In this document: positions 1-10,452 of the stretch, piece after piece
Layout of the letters: every line of letters begins with the position of its first letter
Position numbering within the stretch: position 1 is the stretch's first letter
The notes under the pieces: generated by a model
Databases searched by the model: none
Seen by the model: the letters and a program-made list of their open reading frames with translations, nothing else
What the model was told of the DNA's origin: nothing
NCBI GenBank assembly: GCA_928212115.1
Contig: CAKMRJ010002223.1
Span: 309,816,707 to 309,880,706, forward strand
Length of the DNA: 64,000 nucleotides
Source of the DNA: Lactuca virosa
Taxonomy: Eukaryota; Streptophyta; Magnoliopsida; Asterales; Asteraceae
Reading direction: 5' to 3'
Program-made: the position numbers and the translations under genes

Positions 1-118
1 CATGTTTTGTTTTGGGGACCAATTTCGCAAAATCTTTTAAAAGGATTTCTCTGACTTTATTTTAAAAATCATAAATTAAATCGGTCTTTTCTTGCCGAGA
101 AATTAGGGGATGTCACAG
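1..118. mobile_element. Probable terminal fragment of an unidentified LTR element
   Basis: This AT-rich stretch has no coding signal and ends in GATGTCACA, a typical LTR terminus. Immediately afterwards the sequence becomes recognisable as the tail of element A's LTR, by comparison with 19860-20072. I infer the end of another insertion inside A's 5' LTR. The rest lies outside the window, so family and strand are unknown. Confidence 0.25.
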
Positions 119-315
119 GTGTTGCGAAGATGGAGCGTTACGTCTTATCTTTTGTTATAATGTAAATCATGAAAGGTTTTGAACATAATGTAAACTTTAT
201 ATTATTAATACAATGGTTGTTGTTACTTTGATTACTATGATGCAAGTGTTGTGATACTTAACATGACGTCCTCCGCCCTCGAACGTTTCCACCGTTCCCG
301 TTTGGGGGTGAGAAA
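119..315 (+). repeat. Tail of 5' LTR of element A
   Basis: The sequence parallels the last 200 bases of the 3' LTR at about 19865-20072, including ACATGACGTC, the block of CCGCC and CCGAACGTTTCC type, and a final GTTTGGGGGTG. It is followed within a few bases by a PBS. The terminal GTGACA is degraded to GTGAGA. Confidence 0.65.
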
Positions 316-318
316 GAT

Positions 319-330
319 TGGTATCAGAGC
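319..330 (+). other. Primer-binding site of element A
   Basis: TGGTATCAGAGC is complementary to the 3' end of plant initiator tRNA-Met, just downstream of the LTR tail. It primes minus-strand DNA synthesis and fixes element A on the + strand. Confidence 0.75.
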
Positions 331-429
331 ATTGTTTATAGTGAACTAAGTATATCAACCTATAAAAGATATACACCTATAAATACAATGGGGCTAAAAC
401 ACTCTGACCAAGAATTATACTTTAAAATA

Positions 430-499
<70 letters not shown>

Positions 500-511
500 T
501 GTAATCATATC
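331..511 (+). repeat. Element A leader with a (TA)n microsatellite
   Basis: Non-coding leader downstream of the PBS. A pure TA run occupies 434-495. No ORF or other signal is seen. The leader is cut at 512 by element K3. Confidence 0.6.
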
Positions 512-866
512 TGTTAGGCAGTGATCAAACAATCAACAATCAAACAAGATTAGAATGGAGTAGAAGAAGATTAAACCAAGCTTTGCACACGTTTATATCA
601 AACAAACATCAAGTACAACTTGGACACACACACACACACATAGACCGTAAACTATATCACTCGACAACAACCACTGAGAGACTCTGACACACCTTATATA
701 TAGGGGAAAAGCTGGCCGTAAACAGGTTTACGACCGTAAACCTGTTTACGGCCGTAAACATACTAATGACCGTAAACATCTCCAAAACAACTCTATTTCA
801 TTACAAAAGACCCATTAAGACCTATACAACAGATAGCCTAGCCCAAACCATAAATTAGGTCCTTCA
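512..866 (-). repeat. 3' LTR of K3
   Basis: The LTR is bounded by TG...CA (starts TGTTAGGC and ends CCTTCA on the + strand) and abuts a polypurine tract at 867. It contains a CA run (624-640) and four copies of a GTAAAC/GTTTAC word, with the palindrome TTTACGGCCGTAAA inside (718-775). A TATATATA box lies near 695. Confidence 0.65.
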
Positions 867-886
867 ATCTCCCCCTTGGTTTGAGG
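867..886 (-). other. Polypurine tract of K3
   Basis: Read on the minus strand this is a purine-rich stretch with AAGGGGGAGAT directly before the LTR start TGAAGG. It primes plus-strand synthesis and marks this LTR as the 3' LTR of a minus-strand element. Confidence 0.6.
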
Positions 887-1347
887 CTAGCTCTGACTCA
901 GTCCTTTTCAATGATAAGCACATCGGACCCCCCCATCGTGCCACTTCACATCTCTTTTGTGATGATCTCCATAACCATTGATGTGTATTCTTTAGCAGCA
1001 CTCTCGAAGATCTCTTCAGTCACTTTGATCTGATGTAGTGCCAAATGATGAATATCCCACTTTCCGAATTGAAGTAGGTCTCTTTCGTCGAACAGACGAA
1101 ATCAACCATCTTGAAATTTAATGATGGCAGACGCAGTGGTTTCATCATACACCCAGTAATGCATATTCGCCAGGGATCCATCACAGAAGTTCTGCAGCAC
1201 AGGAATCTGCCTAACTTGGTTGGTCGGAGGCCACATCACAGTCTGGAAGGGCTTATTCGTCTTGGGATCCACTATGTCAGGGAATCTTTTAATGATAGAC
1301 CCAGCAGTCTTCATGTTAGGGAATCCCTTCTTTACTTGGTTCTCCAA
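870..1347 (-). pseudogene. K3 C-terminal module of unknown function
   Basis: One frame runs from about 1347 down to the polypurine tract, with TGA stops near 1102, 933 and 891. The preserved upper part (81 residues) has a short basic region, a segment rich in Pro and Asn (FPDIVDP, WPPTNQVRQIPV) and an aromatic segment (HYWVYDE). Below the first stop the frame continues with a charged, probably helical tail. It matches none of gag, protease, integrase, RT or RNase H. It lies where RNase H should be in a copia element, so it could be an env-like third ORF as in Sireviruses or a captured host fragment. I cannot name the family. Confidence 0.4.
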
Positions 1348-1616
1348 ATAAAGCTTGAAATGAGTTGCATGTGGATCACCTGGTGGATTTGCAAATGGAG
1401 CATTGATAGTTCTGAAAGATCAACCCTTGTCCATGAACTAAAATCATGGAAGTCTTTGTAATATTCCACGTTTGAGCTTTTGCGTCTCACTATCCACATG
1501 TTTAACCTGTCATGAAAGCCCCATGAGACAATTTCGGATCTATGACCGTACTCGTGTCCAAATCTTTTCCTTTCAAGATCAGTGACGGTGACTTTGGTTT
1601 GATTTCCAGGAGCGTT

Positions 1617-1886
1617 CTAATCTGAGCTCTTCTTGAATAGTGGTTGCTTTTTCTTGTCGGATGCTGCTAATTTCGCGCGTTTTAGTGCAGCAACGTTCGG
1701 TGCTTGAACTGGTTCATTTTCAAAGCGATCAACGATCCGAGTTCTTCTTTCAGTGGGCGGGTCAACAGGAGGATCTTTAGATGACTGGCTAGCATTGAAT
1801 TGTTGAACGGATGATTTAAACTTGTCGTCAAATTCCTCTGCTAGTTTCTTCTTCAAGTCAAAGTAGCTTGCAGTTAAGGTTCCCAA
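1617..1886 (-). pseudogene. K3 charged coiled-coil segment
   Basis: An 89-residue stretch begins in a helical region (YFDLKKKLAEEFDDKF) and becomes Pro-rich, then Lys/Arg-rich (ALKRAKLAASDKKK). It lies between the coiled coil fused to the RT fragment and the C-terminal module, and probably belongs to the same ancestral ORF, now split by stops and frameshifts. No catalytic motif is visible. Role unknown. Confidence 0.35.
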
Positions 1887-1930
1887 ATGTGTTTACAGAT
1901 TGGAGATTTGATGTGATTTCAGAGTCTTAT

Positions 1931-2776
1931 CTACTTCAAATCTGCAACACGAATGTTAAGCTGAGCTTTTTCGGCTTCAAGATCAGCTACACGAATATCA
2001 AGCTCAATGTTTTTCTGGTTTAGCACGCCGATCTCCTTTCTAAGTTTGTGAATGGTGGAATCATCCTCTCCAGGGGGTTGATCAACGTAGATTTCTTCCT
2101 TCACCTTGCCATACAAGAAAGCTGTCTTGACATCCATTTGGTAAACCGTGAAGTTCATGTAGGCAGCGTATGCAATGAAGATACGGATAGCCTCCAAGCG
2201 AGCTACCGGAGCATAAACCTCGGTGTAGTCAAGACCCTCAATCTGTCTAAACCCACGAACCACCAATCTCGCCTTATTGCGCACTATGACTCCGGAATCA
2301 TCCTGCTTAATGCGAAAAACCCGGCGTGTGTCAAGAGACTTTTTGCCCTTAGGTAGTTCAACCAGCTTCCAAATCCCGAGCTTTTCAAATTGATTTAACT
2401 CTTCGTGCATAGCATCTACCCAGCTGGGCTCATTCAAATCCATTTCAACATTATTTGGCTCAATTTGAGAGATAAAGCAAGAATAGACACATGTATTAAC
2501 ATCTCCACTCTGACTTCTTCTTCTAACACCATCACCCAGCTGGCCAATGACATTTTCGATCGGATGATCGCGTTGAAGACGAGAAGGTATCTCCTGGCTG
2601 ATCTCATTGAATGAAACGAGAAGATTGTGAATGTTGATAACTCCATCATTTTCCGAATGATCCACTTCAGATGAACCTGTCTCATTAGAAGGATATGCCA
2701 CAAACTCATTAGCAATTTGCTCAGGAAAGAGATGTTCCATAAAAGTTTGAGTAACAGCGGAATCATCTTTGGACAT
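1931..2776 (-). pseudogene. K3 copia RT N-terminal half fused to a coiled coil
   Basis: The 281-residue open frame contains the start of a copia-type reverse transcriptase: WVDAMHEELNQFEKLGIW, then KARLVVRGFRQ, YAPVARLEAIRIF, and QMDVKTAFLYG with the first catalytic Asp, ending at EIYVDQPPG near residue 235. The palm with YVDD, the thumb and RNase H should follow. Instead the frame passes into a heptad-like coiled coil with a near-repeated IRVADL word (about 1931-2050). RT activity is therefore impossible from this copy. The junction is either an old deletion/fusion or the structure of a non-autonomous lineage. Confidence 0.6.
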
Positions 2777-3175
2777 GAACTCTCTTTCAACAGGAGTAAG
2801 AGGTGTGGCATCAACATCTGGAGCGTGTTGTTGACTTGGAGATGCTGAACAATAATTGGAACAGATAACTCCACCGAAGGAATTGCAGAAAACACTATCG
2901 GCGGTCGGTAAACAACTTCTTTGTCTTCGTCTTCAGGTATAGTCTTCGAACTAGAAGTAGAACTAGATAAACTACCTGAACACATATTGAACGATTTGAA
3001 CAAAGATGTGTAATCAAACAGCCAATCAGGACCCACTCTAGCATCCGTTTCATTCTCCTCCAACCAGCGCACATCGAAGGATTCTACGATTTGCTTTATT
3101 CTTTTGTTGTAGACCCTGTACGCAGTGCGAGCAGCATACCCCACAAAATAGCAGTCATCAGCTTTGGCATTGAAC
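2434..3175 (-). pseudogene. K3 post-integrase spacer of pol
   Basis: The segment opens with NAKADDCYFVGYAARTAYRV, which corresponds to the copia region after the integrase core (family wording ..FVGY....AYRVYN..), followed by a Ser-rich acidic linker towards RT. About halfway the frame shifts relative to the RT frame at 1931-2776. The first few codons of the open frame come from K2's LTR, showing that K2 landed inside this gene. Confidence 0.55.
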
Positions 3176-3941
3176 TGTTGGTTTTTGAGCATTCTAACAC
3201 TCCTAAGTGTACATGCAACCCTAGAAAAACCTTGGATCTATGTTTGTCTAAAATACATGCAAAATACTGTTTCCAAGGTTCATAATCCTATCTAGCATAC
3301 ATGGGGAACATTAAACATAAAAGATGGCTAGAATTACATACCTTGTAGTTGATTTGATTCCTTGAAAACCTGGAGAGCCTAGCACCCCAAGTGTGATGCC
3401 TCAAGTGTCTCACACAACACCAAATGCACTTGGAATAAACTTTGAGAGAGAATGTCACACTTAGAAATCGGCTTGCCCTCAATCTTGCTTCTAGTGCTGA
3501 TTTTTGTGGGCTTCATATCCTTTATATAGTGTGTTACAATTAGGGTTACACTATGTAAACCCTAATGTAACATGGCTCTTCATTTCCATGACCCATGGGT
3601 TTGTAACTCCCATGGAGCATCCTATGGACCTTAGCCCAACATGATAATCCATGGAGCCTTTAGCCCACTATATAAGTTATGGATGATTTACATAATCAAC
3701 CCATATATTTAATTAGTCATCTTTTGATCACTTAATTAATCCTAGATTAATTCTTGATCAATACTAATTAAATATTATTATTAATATATTAGAACTTGTA
3801 ATATATTAATAAACCATAAGTGTTATTTCTCTCATTTATAGTTTATCCAAATGCATGACGCCATGCATCCCAAATGGACCATTCCAGGTCGGGTCAAGTA
3901 CAACCCAGAAGTAGTTATGAACTTAGACACCTAATCCGACA
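3176..3941 (-). repeat. 3' LTR of K2
   Basis: The LTR is bounded by TG...CA (TGTTGGTT at 3176, CCGACA ending 3941). On the minus strand it contains the splice-donor-like ACAAG|GTATGT seen in related LTRs, here near 3339. It lies in the pol of K3; the last five bases of K3 before it are tgaac. Confidence 0.65.
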
Positions 3942-4682
3942 GTCTCCTACTTGGATAAGTCTAATAACTATAACTGCAAGTATGACTTCAGGAACCGATC
4001 ATCAATCGTAGCTCTTTTTCAAGGTCTCGCGCAACTGAGATGATGATGATACTCCATTTAAGATAAGTGATCATATAACCCTCTGTTCTAGATATCAGCC
4101 GGACAAATACATGGAACAATGTCTTACTTATTGTCCAGCAGTTTGTTTCCCGATTTCCGATTTTTTTGACATAGAACTTAAGTGAACAGATCAACTTAGT
4201 TATGACCGGGCCCGGTACATAGGTCAAAACAAAATCATCGAGGGGCCCATATATCGCTTCTAATCCAAGAAGGAACAGATAAACTTCGACTCATATGCTT
4301 GTTCTACTACTTGTTGAATCATACACAAATGTACGTTTTATAACATCGAGTTACCAATGCGTTTTCATACGATCAATATATAACCAATTCATAGGCAAAA
4401 ATTCATATCTCTAGGTTTGAAGACTTATATGATATTACCGTCTCACGATCACTCGAATAATCGAATCAACTATGGTCTCAGAACTTATGAATATAAATAA
4501 AAAAACACCTCTTATTTATCACCATATTGATTGCACATTATTCATTGTATACTGTTTCAAACTATCAACTTTATACTTGAATTAAAACAATAGCTGTCCC
4601 AAGCTCCGAGCATGTACACTTTTATTGTATGTAAGTTCGACCTGTTGAATAAGTGATTACTCTATTCATAGGTCATAATTGT
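3942..4682 (-). other. K2 polypurine tract and 3' UTR remnant
   Basis: On the minus strand the sequence ends in AAGTAGGAGAC directly before the LTR start TGTCGG. The rest is non-coding and related to the 3' UTRs of K1 and C; for example the 19-base word shared exactly by those two is present here near 4333-4351 with two differences. Confidence 0.5.
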
Positions 4683-5446
4683 TGAGCTTTAAGTACTATA
4701 ACACTCCTATGGTGCACATACAACCCTAATAGCTTTGGATCTAAGTTTTCTCTAGTTATACACGCAACAAAAATTATCCAAAGCATGAAGCCTACAGCTA
4801 GCATACAATATTGATATTTGAATCATAAAATACTAGCTAGAAGATTACCTCTTCTTGTAGCTTGTAGAGTTTTGGCCTTTCAAGAGCCTAGCACCTCAAG
4901 TGTGATGCCTCAAATGTCTTACAACAAACCAAGAACGAAAAGAGGAACTTGAGAGAGGTTTGGAGACTCAAAAATCGTCTAGAGCTTCCTAGAATCACTA
5001 GTGTATGATTTTCGGCTTAGGGGCTACATATATATAGTGTAGAATTCCAAGAGTTATATGTAACCCTAATTCTTATACTTAGGCTTATTATCCATAACTT
5101 ATATGGACTAACTTTTCATTGACTCTCACATAAACTTAGCCCATCATGGATCAATAGCCCAAACCATATGTATCACTGATTTACATAATCAGTCCCCATT
5201 AATTTAATTATTCTCTTTTGATCACTAAATTAATTCCAAATTAATTCTTGATCAATACTAATTAAATAATATGATTTATCAATTAATATATTATACTTAT
5301 AATATATTAATAAATCATAAATAACCTGTTTCTAAATTATCCATCCTATCAAATTGTTCCAGAGAGTTGCAACCCAAATGGACCATGCTTATATCGGGTC
5401 AAGTACATACCAATCATAGTTATGGACTTAGACACCTAATCCAACA
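4683..5446 (-). repeat. 3' LTR of K1
   Basis: Starts TGAGC and ends CCAACA on the + strand. It is near-identical in plan to 11757-12521 and abuts a polypurine tract (AAGTGGGAGCC on the minus strand) at 5447. Confidence 0.7.
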
Positions 5447-6350
5447 GGCTCCCACTTGGATAAGTTTAATAACTATTATTGCAAGTACCACTTAAAATCC
5501 GATTAGCAATCTTAGCTCTCAAAAGGCCGTTGTCAAACTCTGATCTTATTTAGTAAGACGTCCATTAGATAAGGGATCATATATTCCTCCATTCTAGATA
5601 TTGTATGGACATGAGACATGGATTTTAATCATTCTCTCTGTCCATGTGATGTTTCCCGATTTCCGATTTATGATGACTGACTAATTGAGCAAATCAAATC
5701 AGTCCAGGCTTGGCCAAGCACTTAGGGTTGTCATCACTAAGTCATCAAGGGGACCATAGATATCACCTTTATCCCTCTTAAGGTAAAAGGAATGGATAAA
5801 CTTCGACTCATATTCTTGCTCAATTTACTCATTAAATCACACATGACAATACGTTTTATAACACCAAGTTACGGGTGCGTTTACATATCATCAATGTGCA
5901 ATCGACTTGTAAACTACAACTCATATCTCTCTGTTTCAATAATATAAGATATTATCGTCTCACAATCACTCGTGATAAAATCCATGAAGTGATTCATGTG
6001 AGCGTGGGTTTAGTCCAATACTGAAATCTTATTTCGAGAGCACTCATGAATGTTGTAGCAACCTTTTGCTATGTGTAACACCTTAGACAATCTTACAAAA
6101 ACCATTCATGACATTCTACTTTCATAACCTACTTCCAAAGTATGATTGACTGTGGATAGTTTGAATAATCTTATTATTCGGGAAGTCAAAACATGCAAAG
6201 TGAAACATAATAATAATCGAATCCAACATGCTCTCAAAACTTTTGAATATAAATAAAAAAACTTTTATTTAATCACCATATTGATTACACATTATTCATT
6301 GTATAATGTATCGATTTATCAACTTTATACTTGAATTAAAACAATAGTTA
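5447..6350 (-). other. K1 polypurine tract and conserved 3' UTR
   Basis: Non-coding on both strands. It shares blocks with the 3' UTR of element C, including an exact 19-base match (minus strand of 5852-5870 to 42074-42092, AACTTGGTGTTATAAAACG). Such a long conserved 3' UTR in both a gag-only and a pol-bearing element suggests a cis function. Confidence 0.5.
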
Positions 6351-7102
6351 TCCCATGCTCCAAGCATGCACACTATGTTTACCTATGATCCTTTCTTTAT
6401 GAAATAAATCAATTGAATACATCTTCAATAAAACTCATCTCACAACTCCAAATCTTTATCACAAGTGTAAGAATGCCAAATTCTTGCCACTACTAGAATG
6501 TGTCAGATTCTAAACTATTATGCAATGATTCCTTTCGTAATGTCGAGGTACAGAAGTCACAGAGACTTTGCCAACGATATTACAAAGTATTCCTTTAGAG
6601 ATTGTCACAAGAACAATTTCATGGAAGCGAAGTCTCAATTTCAAAGTACATTCCTTCGAACATCCTTCTTGTATAAAAGTTTCTAACCTACAATTATATT
6701 TTTTAATATCCAACTCCCATCATGGAAACATTTCCATATTTGCCATATGACAACTCATTATTAATAGAATCTTGTCTATTCATAATAATGTCAATACAGT
6801 CCATTCGTTACTATACTTCCAACTGCCCATAAGTGACCAATCCTTGGCGAACCTTAGATCGTCACTGACAGTTGTTTAACTAGTTTAGTCATCTCCGATT
6901 CTAGTTCTCTTTCTCTCTTAATTCCATAGGCATTTGGAAAATTAGAACACGAGAATATTATAGCATATGCAATCGATCCTATACCCGAAGCATATAGGAT
7001 ACGATTTATATTATCTTACATAAAGACATGATACTTGACCAGTCTTTTGCTATAACATTTCCATACATATAATTCCCATGTTGAAACATTCCAATATGGT
7101 AG

Positions 7103-7166
<64 letters not shown>

Positions 7167-8480
7167 ATGACTAAGTCTAATTAATATTTCAATCTAAGCT
7201 TTTAGATTTAAAATAAAGTATAAGTATCCTCTCTGTTACTATAGCGAAACAACTTTTCAAACTCTACAACTTTGCAAATTTAAAACTTTGTTGCCTATAA
7301 ATAGTATTGCTAAGCTGCAACACTTAACATAATAATCATGCTCCCACTATCATGATAATTATATCCTTACTAGCATAACACTTATGCTCCTACTAGCTTT
7401 GACATGTACCAAGAAATCAGTTGGACTTATAGAAATCAATACTTATTGACCTTCTTACAAAGTTCATATTTCTGATCTGAGATGCTTCAATAAGTCTTTA
7501 TCTAAGCTCATACACCTTTAGTTAGAAAGCTCATGTGTGTCTAAACTATTTCAGAACTTACAGCAGTAAGTCCTGAATGTTCAAACTATTTGCCATTTCT
7601 CACAATTCTAACTATGAAGAGGGATGACGTAATCATAATTGAATTTGAGAATGCAATTAACACAATTGCTATCTCCTCAAAATCCTCTTAGTGAAAGTGT
7701 TTCCTCACACTCATTTTCATGAAATGGAGAGAAACCTTATGTCACTTAGATTTTATGGTGTATGTGTTCCTATCCATGTGAATTTGTTATTTCTTGCCCT
7801 TATCATAGGATAAGGTCTACGAAAACTTCAAACTCATATGGACTGAACTTGTTCAATCTTAATTTCTTGCCACTTGGCAGCACAAGGGCCTACCAAGTCT
7901 TCCGAAGTTGTTGAGCAGATCACCCTTACTGATCAATGACCTTTCACTGATCAAGGTGCTTTGCATTATGCAATCAATTGTGAACTCATAGAACTCACAT
8001 GCATAGTCATCTTTAACTGGAATGGGCACAGAAACAAGAATTATTTCAACACGATAGGTTACAAACCTCAAGTTGTGTGCTAGTGATAAACAATAGGTTT
8101 TATTCTTGATTAGTTCTTGAAACTATTCAAGATCTTTAAGACTCCTACTGTCCTCTTGACATATAAGATTCTCTTGTCAATAAACATTCCTTGACAAACA
8201 AATATTCAAGAGTTGGTGCGGATTCTTATCAAGAATAACACTTCACACAATTGGTCTTAGTTGGTCTTTGTTTTATCCAAAACATCACAACTACCAATTT
8301 GAATGTGTTATAACATACTAAAGATATGTCACTCAAGTCATAATCTTAGAGAATAACTCTAAGAGTCGATTTTGGAACGAAGTATGACTCAACTTAATTG
8401 ATTTAACCATTTCAACAATTCCCGATAATCATTAAGATGACCATAAAACACGATACTAAAGTACTCTCATTTCCTTTCAG
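6351..8480 (-). other. K1 decayed internal region, no gene recognised
   Basis: About 2.1 kb in the position where RT and RNase H would lie. Only short chance-length frames occur (for example 7859-8071 minus, 70 residues, not recognised). It contains a TA microsatellite at 7105-7164. Confidence 0.4.
7105..7164. repeat. (AT)n microsatellite
   Basis: About 60 bp of uninterrupted AT dinucleotides inside K1's decayed interior. Confidence 0.95.
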
Positions 8481-8720
8481 ATTGGAGAAACTTTTATCTT
8501 TCTGCCGAATTTGATTCTTCTTATTTGTTCTGCTATACATTGAAACTTTTTCAATGATTCAGATTTATACTTAATCTTGTAAGAATAACCATATTTCCTA
8601 AACTTTAGTAAATCATGACGAATATTCTTATCGTTCTTTGTGGTGGACCTGACCAGTGCACAACAATTTACACTAGATCCTCTAGTCCTTCACTTGACTC
8701 ACATATACATGTGAACAAGA
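8481..8720 (-). pseudogene. K1 decayed integrase remnant
   Basis: On the minus strand a short frame around 8550-8620 reads KYGYSYKIKYKSES, which resembles the copia integrase-core segment RYGYIYLIKHKSET of element C (near 39218). Catalytic surroundings are unreadable. Element G carries a closely related degenerate version near 27120-27190 sharing changes away from C (for example QC.AE after the motif), so the decay seems to predate the spread of K1 and G. Confidence 0.4.
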
Positions 8721-9322
8721 AATTAGTCTTAATTTCCCAAAGATGAAGGTTCTCATTGATCATACAATACAAGTTGCATGATTCAAAGTTTCTGTCCAAT
8801 TGAAACTTGGGTGATGAGAATCTTTCCTTATTTGGTAAATTTTGACACTACCACAAACGAAAGAATCAAATCCAATTTTCAATATTGCTAAAAAAAATAT
8901 ATAAACACCAATTTTCAAAAATGCCATTTCAAGGAGATATAAAATAAGATAAAATAAAAAATTTTCTTTATTTATAAAAATTGCGGAAAAACTTTTTCCT
9001 TACAATGCAATTATAAATGAAAACTATGTTACTACACATTTCTAAGCAATCTATCATAACTCCTAAGCAGCAGCTCAAAAAATCTTATCATCGAACCATT
9101 CGATCGAAATCCATCTCTTCGCGATCAGACCGTGCTTACTCTTCCTTTAAGCTTCCTTTCTTTTCTTCGATCCTACAAAACATCAAAATGCAATCTTATA
9201 ACATCATGTATTAAGAATCTACAAATAGGAACATAATAGAGTTAGACAGTGGACTTAACTGAAGCAGAGTTAAACATTTTGACTTTACCATCCTTGTGGT
9301 CCTTCAGGTAGATACGGCAGCT

Positions 9323-9981
9323 TCACAACCAATGCCCCTTCTCTTGGTAGTAGAAGAAAACAGACTCTTTTGGAATGGCACATGGAACAATCTCAGGCTT
9401 AGCCTTTCTCTTTACCATTTGGTCAAATGGTTTGACCATGGCCGATCCCTTTCCATTGGGAAGAGAATACTTTTCTGGACTTCCAATGTTTCCATTGTCA
9501 ATGTCCATGGAAGTTTGGGAAGCATAACTTCCAATCAAATTTTCTTGACCAGTGCGCCAAATCATTTCTAATTCAGCAGCAATTAGCAAATATGTAGGAT
9601 CAATCAGGGTTACGTCGTGATCTGTCATATAGTAGTCTTTAACAAACTGACCATACGACTCGGGAAGTGACTGAAGAACCAAGTCAACAACCAGCTTCTT
9701 TGGAAAAACGACACCTAACATTCCCATCCTGTCAATGTGTGACTTCATCTCTAAGACATGCGCACACACAAACCTTCCATCTTGGTGTTTGCTTGCCAAT
9801 AGGGTTTGAGTGACCTTGAACTTTCAAGTCGACGAACATGTGGGTTAGGGAGAACTATTGGAGGAGGTGGAGGAAGTGAAACATGATATCCATTTCCACA
9901 ATCCAGTCATGGGACATCATCTTCGTAAGGAAAGCTTTTTCCATAAGATTCGGGAAGACCATGGTTGTCGGAACTAGACAT
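9323..9981 (-). pseudogene. K1 gag (UBN2-type copia capsid) with partial zinc knuckle
   Basis: Translation probably starts at the ATG at 9981-9979 (MSSSDNHGLPES), directly after an AG acceptor-like site. A stop and a frameshift near 9800-9890 separate this from a 158-residue open frame (9799-9323). That frame contains copia gag wording: HVLEMKSHIDRM, DLVLQSLPESYGQFVKDYY, and near its end FFYYQEKGHW, the front of a CCHC zinc knuckle whose first Cys pair is lost. It forms the virus-like particle and packages RNA. Gag is the only domain kept at recognisable length, typical of a non-autonomous element. Confidence 0.6.
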
Positions 9982-10349
9982 CTACAAGGGAGAAATTCAA
10001 GTAAATTGATTTAAGTCATTAATATGACACCCAAAATGAAATATTAAGGATAGGACCCAACACAATATTTCACAATTTAGAAGAGGGATGTTGTAATCCA
10101 ATTGTAAAATATTTGACGGTATGTAAATGACGATTTACCAATTTCCATTATGAAAAATGAAAATGAACATTAGGTTTTAAATGAACTGAAATTCCTAGAT
10201 TCTTTGAGATTCATTGAACTTGTCAATGGCATGTTTAATCTCGATTATGTCCTTCAAGATTGTGACTGGGATACCGAGGATCACAAACAAGGTGTGAATA
10301 ACCATGCAAATTAGTTTGGTACTCTCGAAGATATTTATCACCTAATCAA

Positions 10350-10368
10350 TGTGTTGGTTAACCACACA
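10350..10368 (-). promoter_or_regulatory. K1 leader hairpin 2 with palindromic loop
   Basis: On the minus strand: stem TGTGT/ACACA (5 bp) closing loop GGTTAACCA, which contains the palindrome GGTTAACC. Second of a pair about 84 nt apart; counterparts lie in G (25439-25457) and C (37204-37224). Confidence 0.55.
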
Positions 10369-10431
10369 TGCTCGATTGATCTATGACAAACTACGAGCTA
10401 CCCATTTCCATCTTTCGTTAGTCCCATATTA

Positions 10432-10452
10432 GTATGTCGGTTAACCACACAC
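10432..10452 (-). promoter_or_regulatory. K1 leader hairpin 1 with palindromic loop
   Basis: On the minus strand: stem GTGTGT/ACATAC (6 pairs including one G-U) closing loop GGTTAACCG. Counterparts lie at 25355-25375 in G and 37125-37145 in C. The shape matches retroviral dimer-initiation hairpins; function is inferred. Confidence 0.55.

Larger units (their letters stand above)
512..3175 (-). mobile_element. Element K3: copia element, 3' half, with non-canonical ORF module
   Basis: From high to low coordinate it holds a pol segment downstream of integrase, the N-terminal part of a copia RT, a coiled-coil segment, an unrecognised C-terminal module, a polypurine tract and a 355-bp 3' LTR. The upstream half (gag, integrase, 5' LTR) is absent because K2 interrupts it at 3176 and nothing of K3 is recognisable beyond 12521. 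RT wording resembles Sirevirus-type copia elements, which can carry an extra ORF in this position. Confidence 0.65.
3176..4682 (-). mobile_element. Element K2: copia element, 3' LTR and partial 3' UTR
   Basis: K2 belongs to the same LTR family as C, K1 and G. Its 3' LTR is 3176-3941, followed on the minus strand's upstream side by a polypurine tract (3942-3957) and about 725 bases related to the conserved 3' UTR of K1 (5463-6350) and C (41592-42483). K2 is cut at 4683 by K1. Its coding region and 5' LTR are not found on the far side of K1. Confidence 0.6.

Noticed and set aside
319..330. tRNA-like words near each PBS
   Set aside because: Only 12-13 bases complementary to initiator tRNA-Met are present; no cloverleaf, so no tRNA gene.
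7859..8071. 70-residue minus-strand ORF in K1
   Set aside because: Ends in a Cys-containing stretch but matches no pol domain I recognise; kept only as part of the decayed region.
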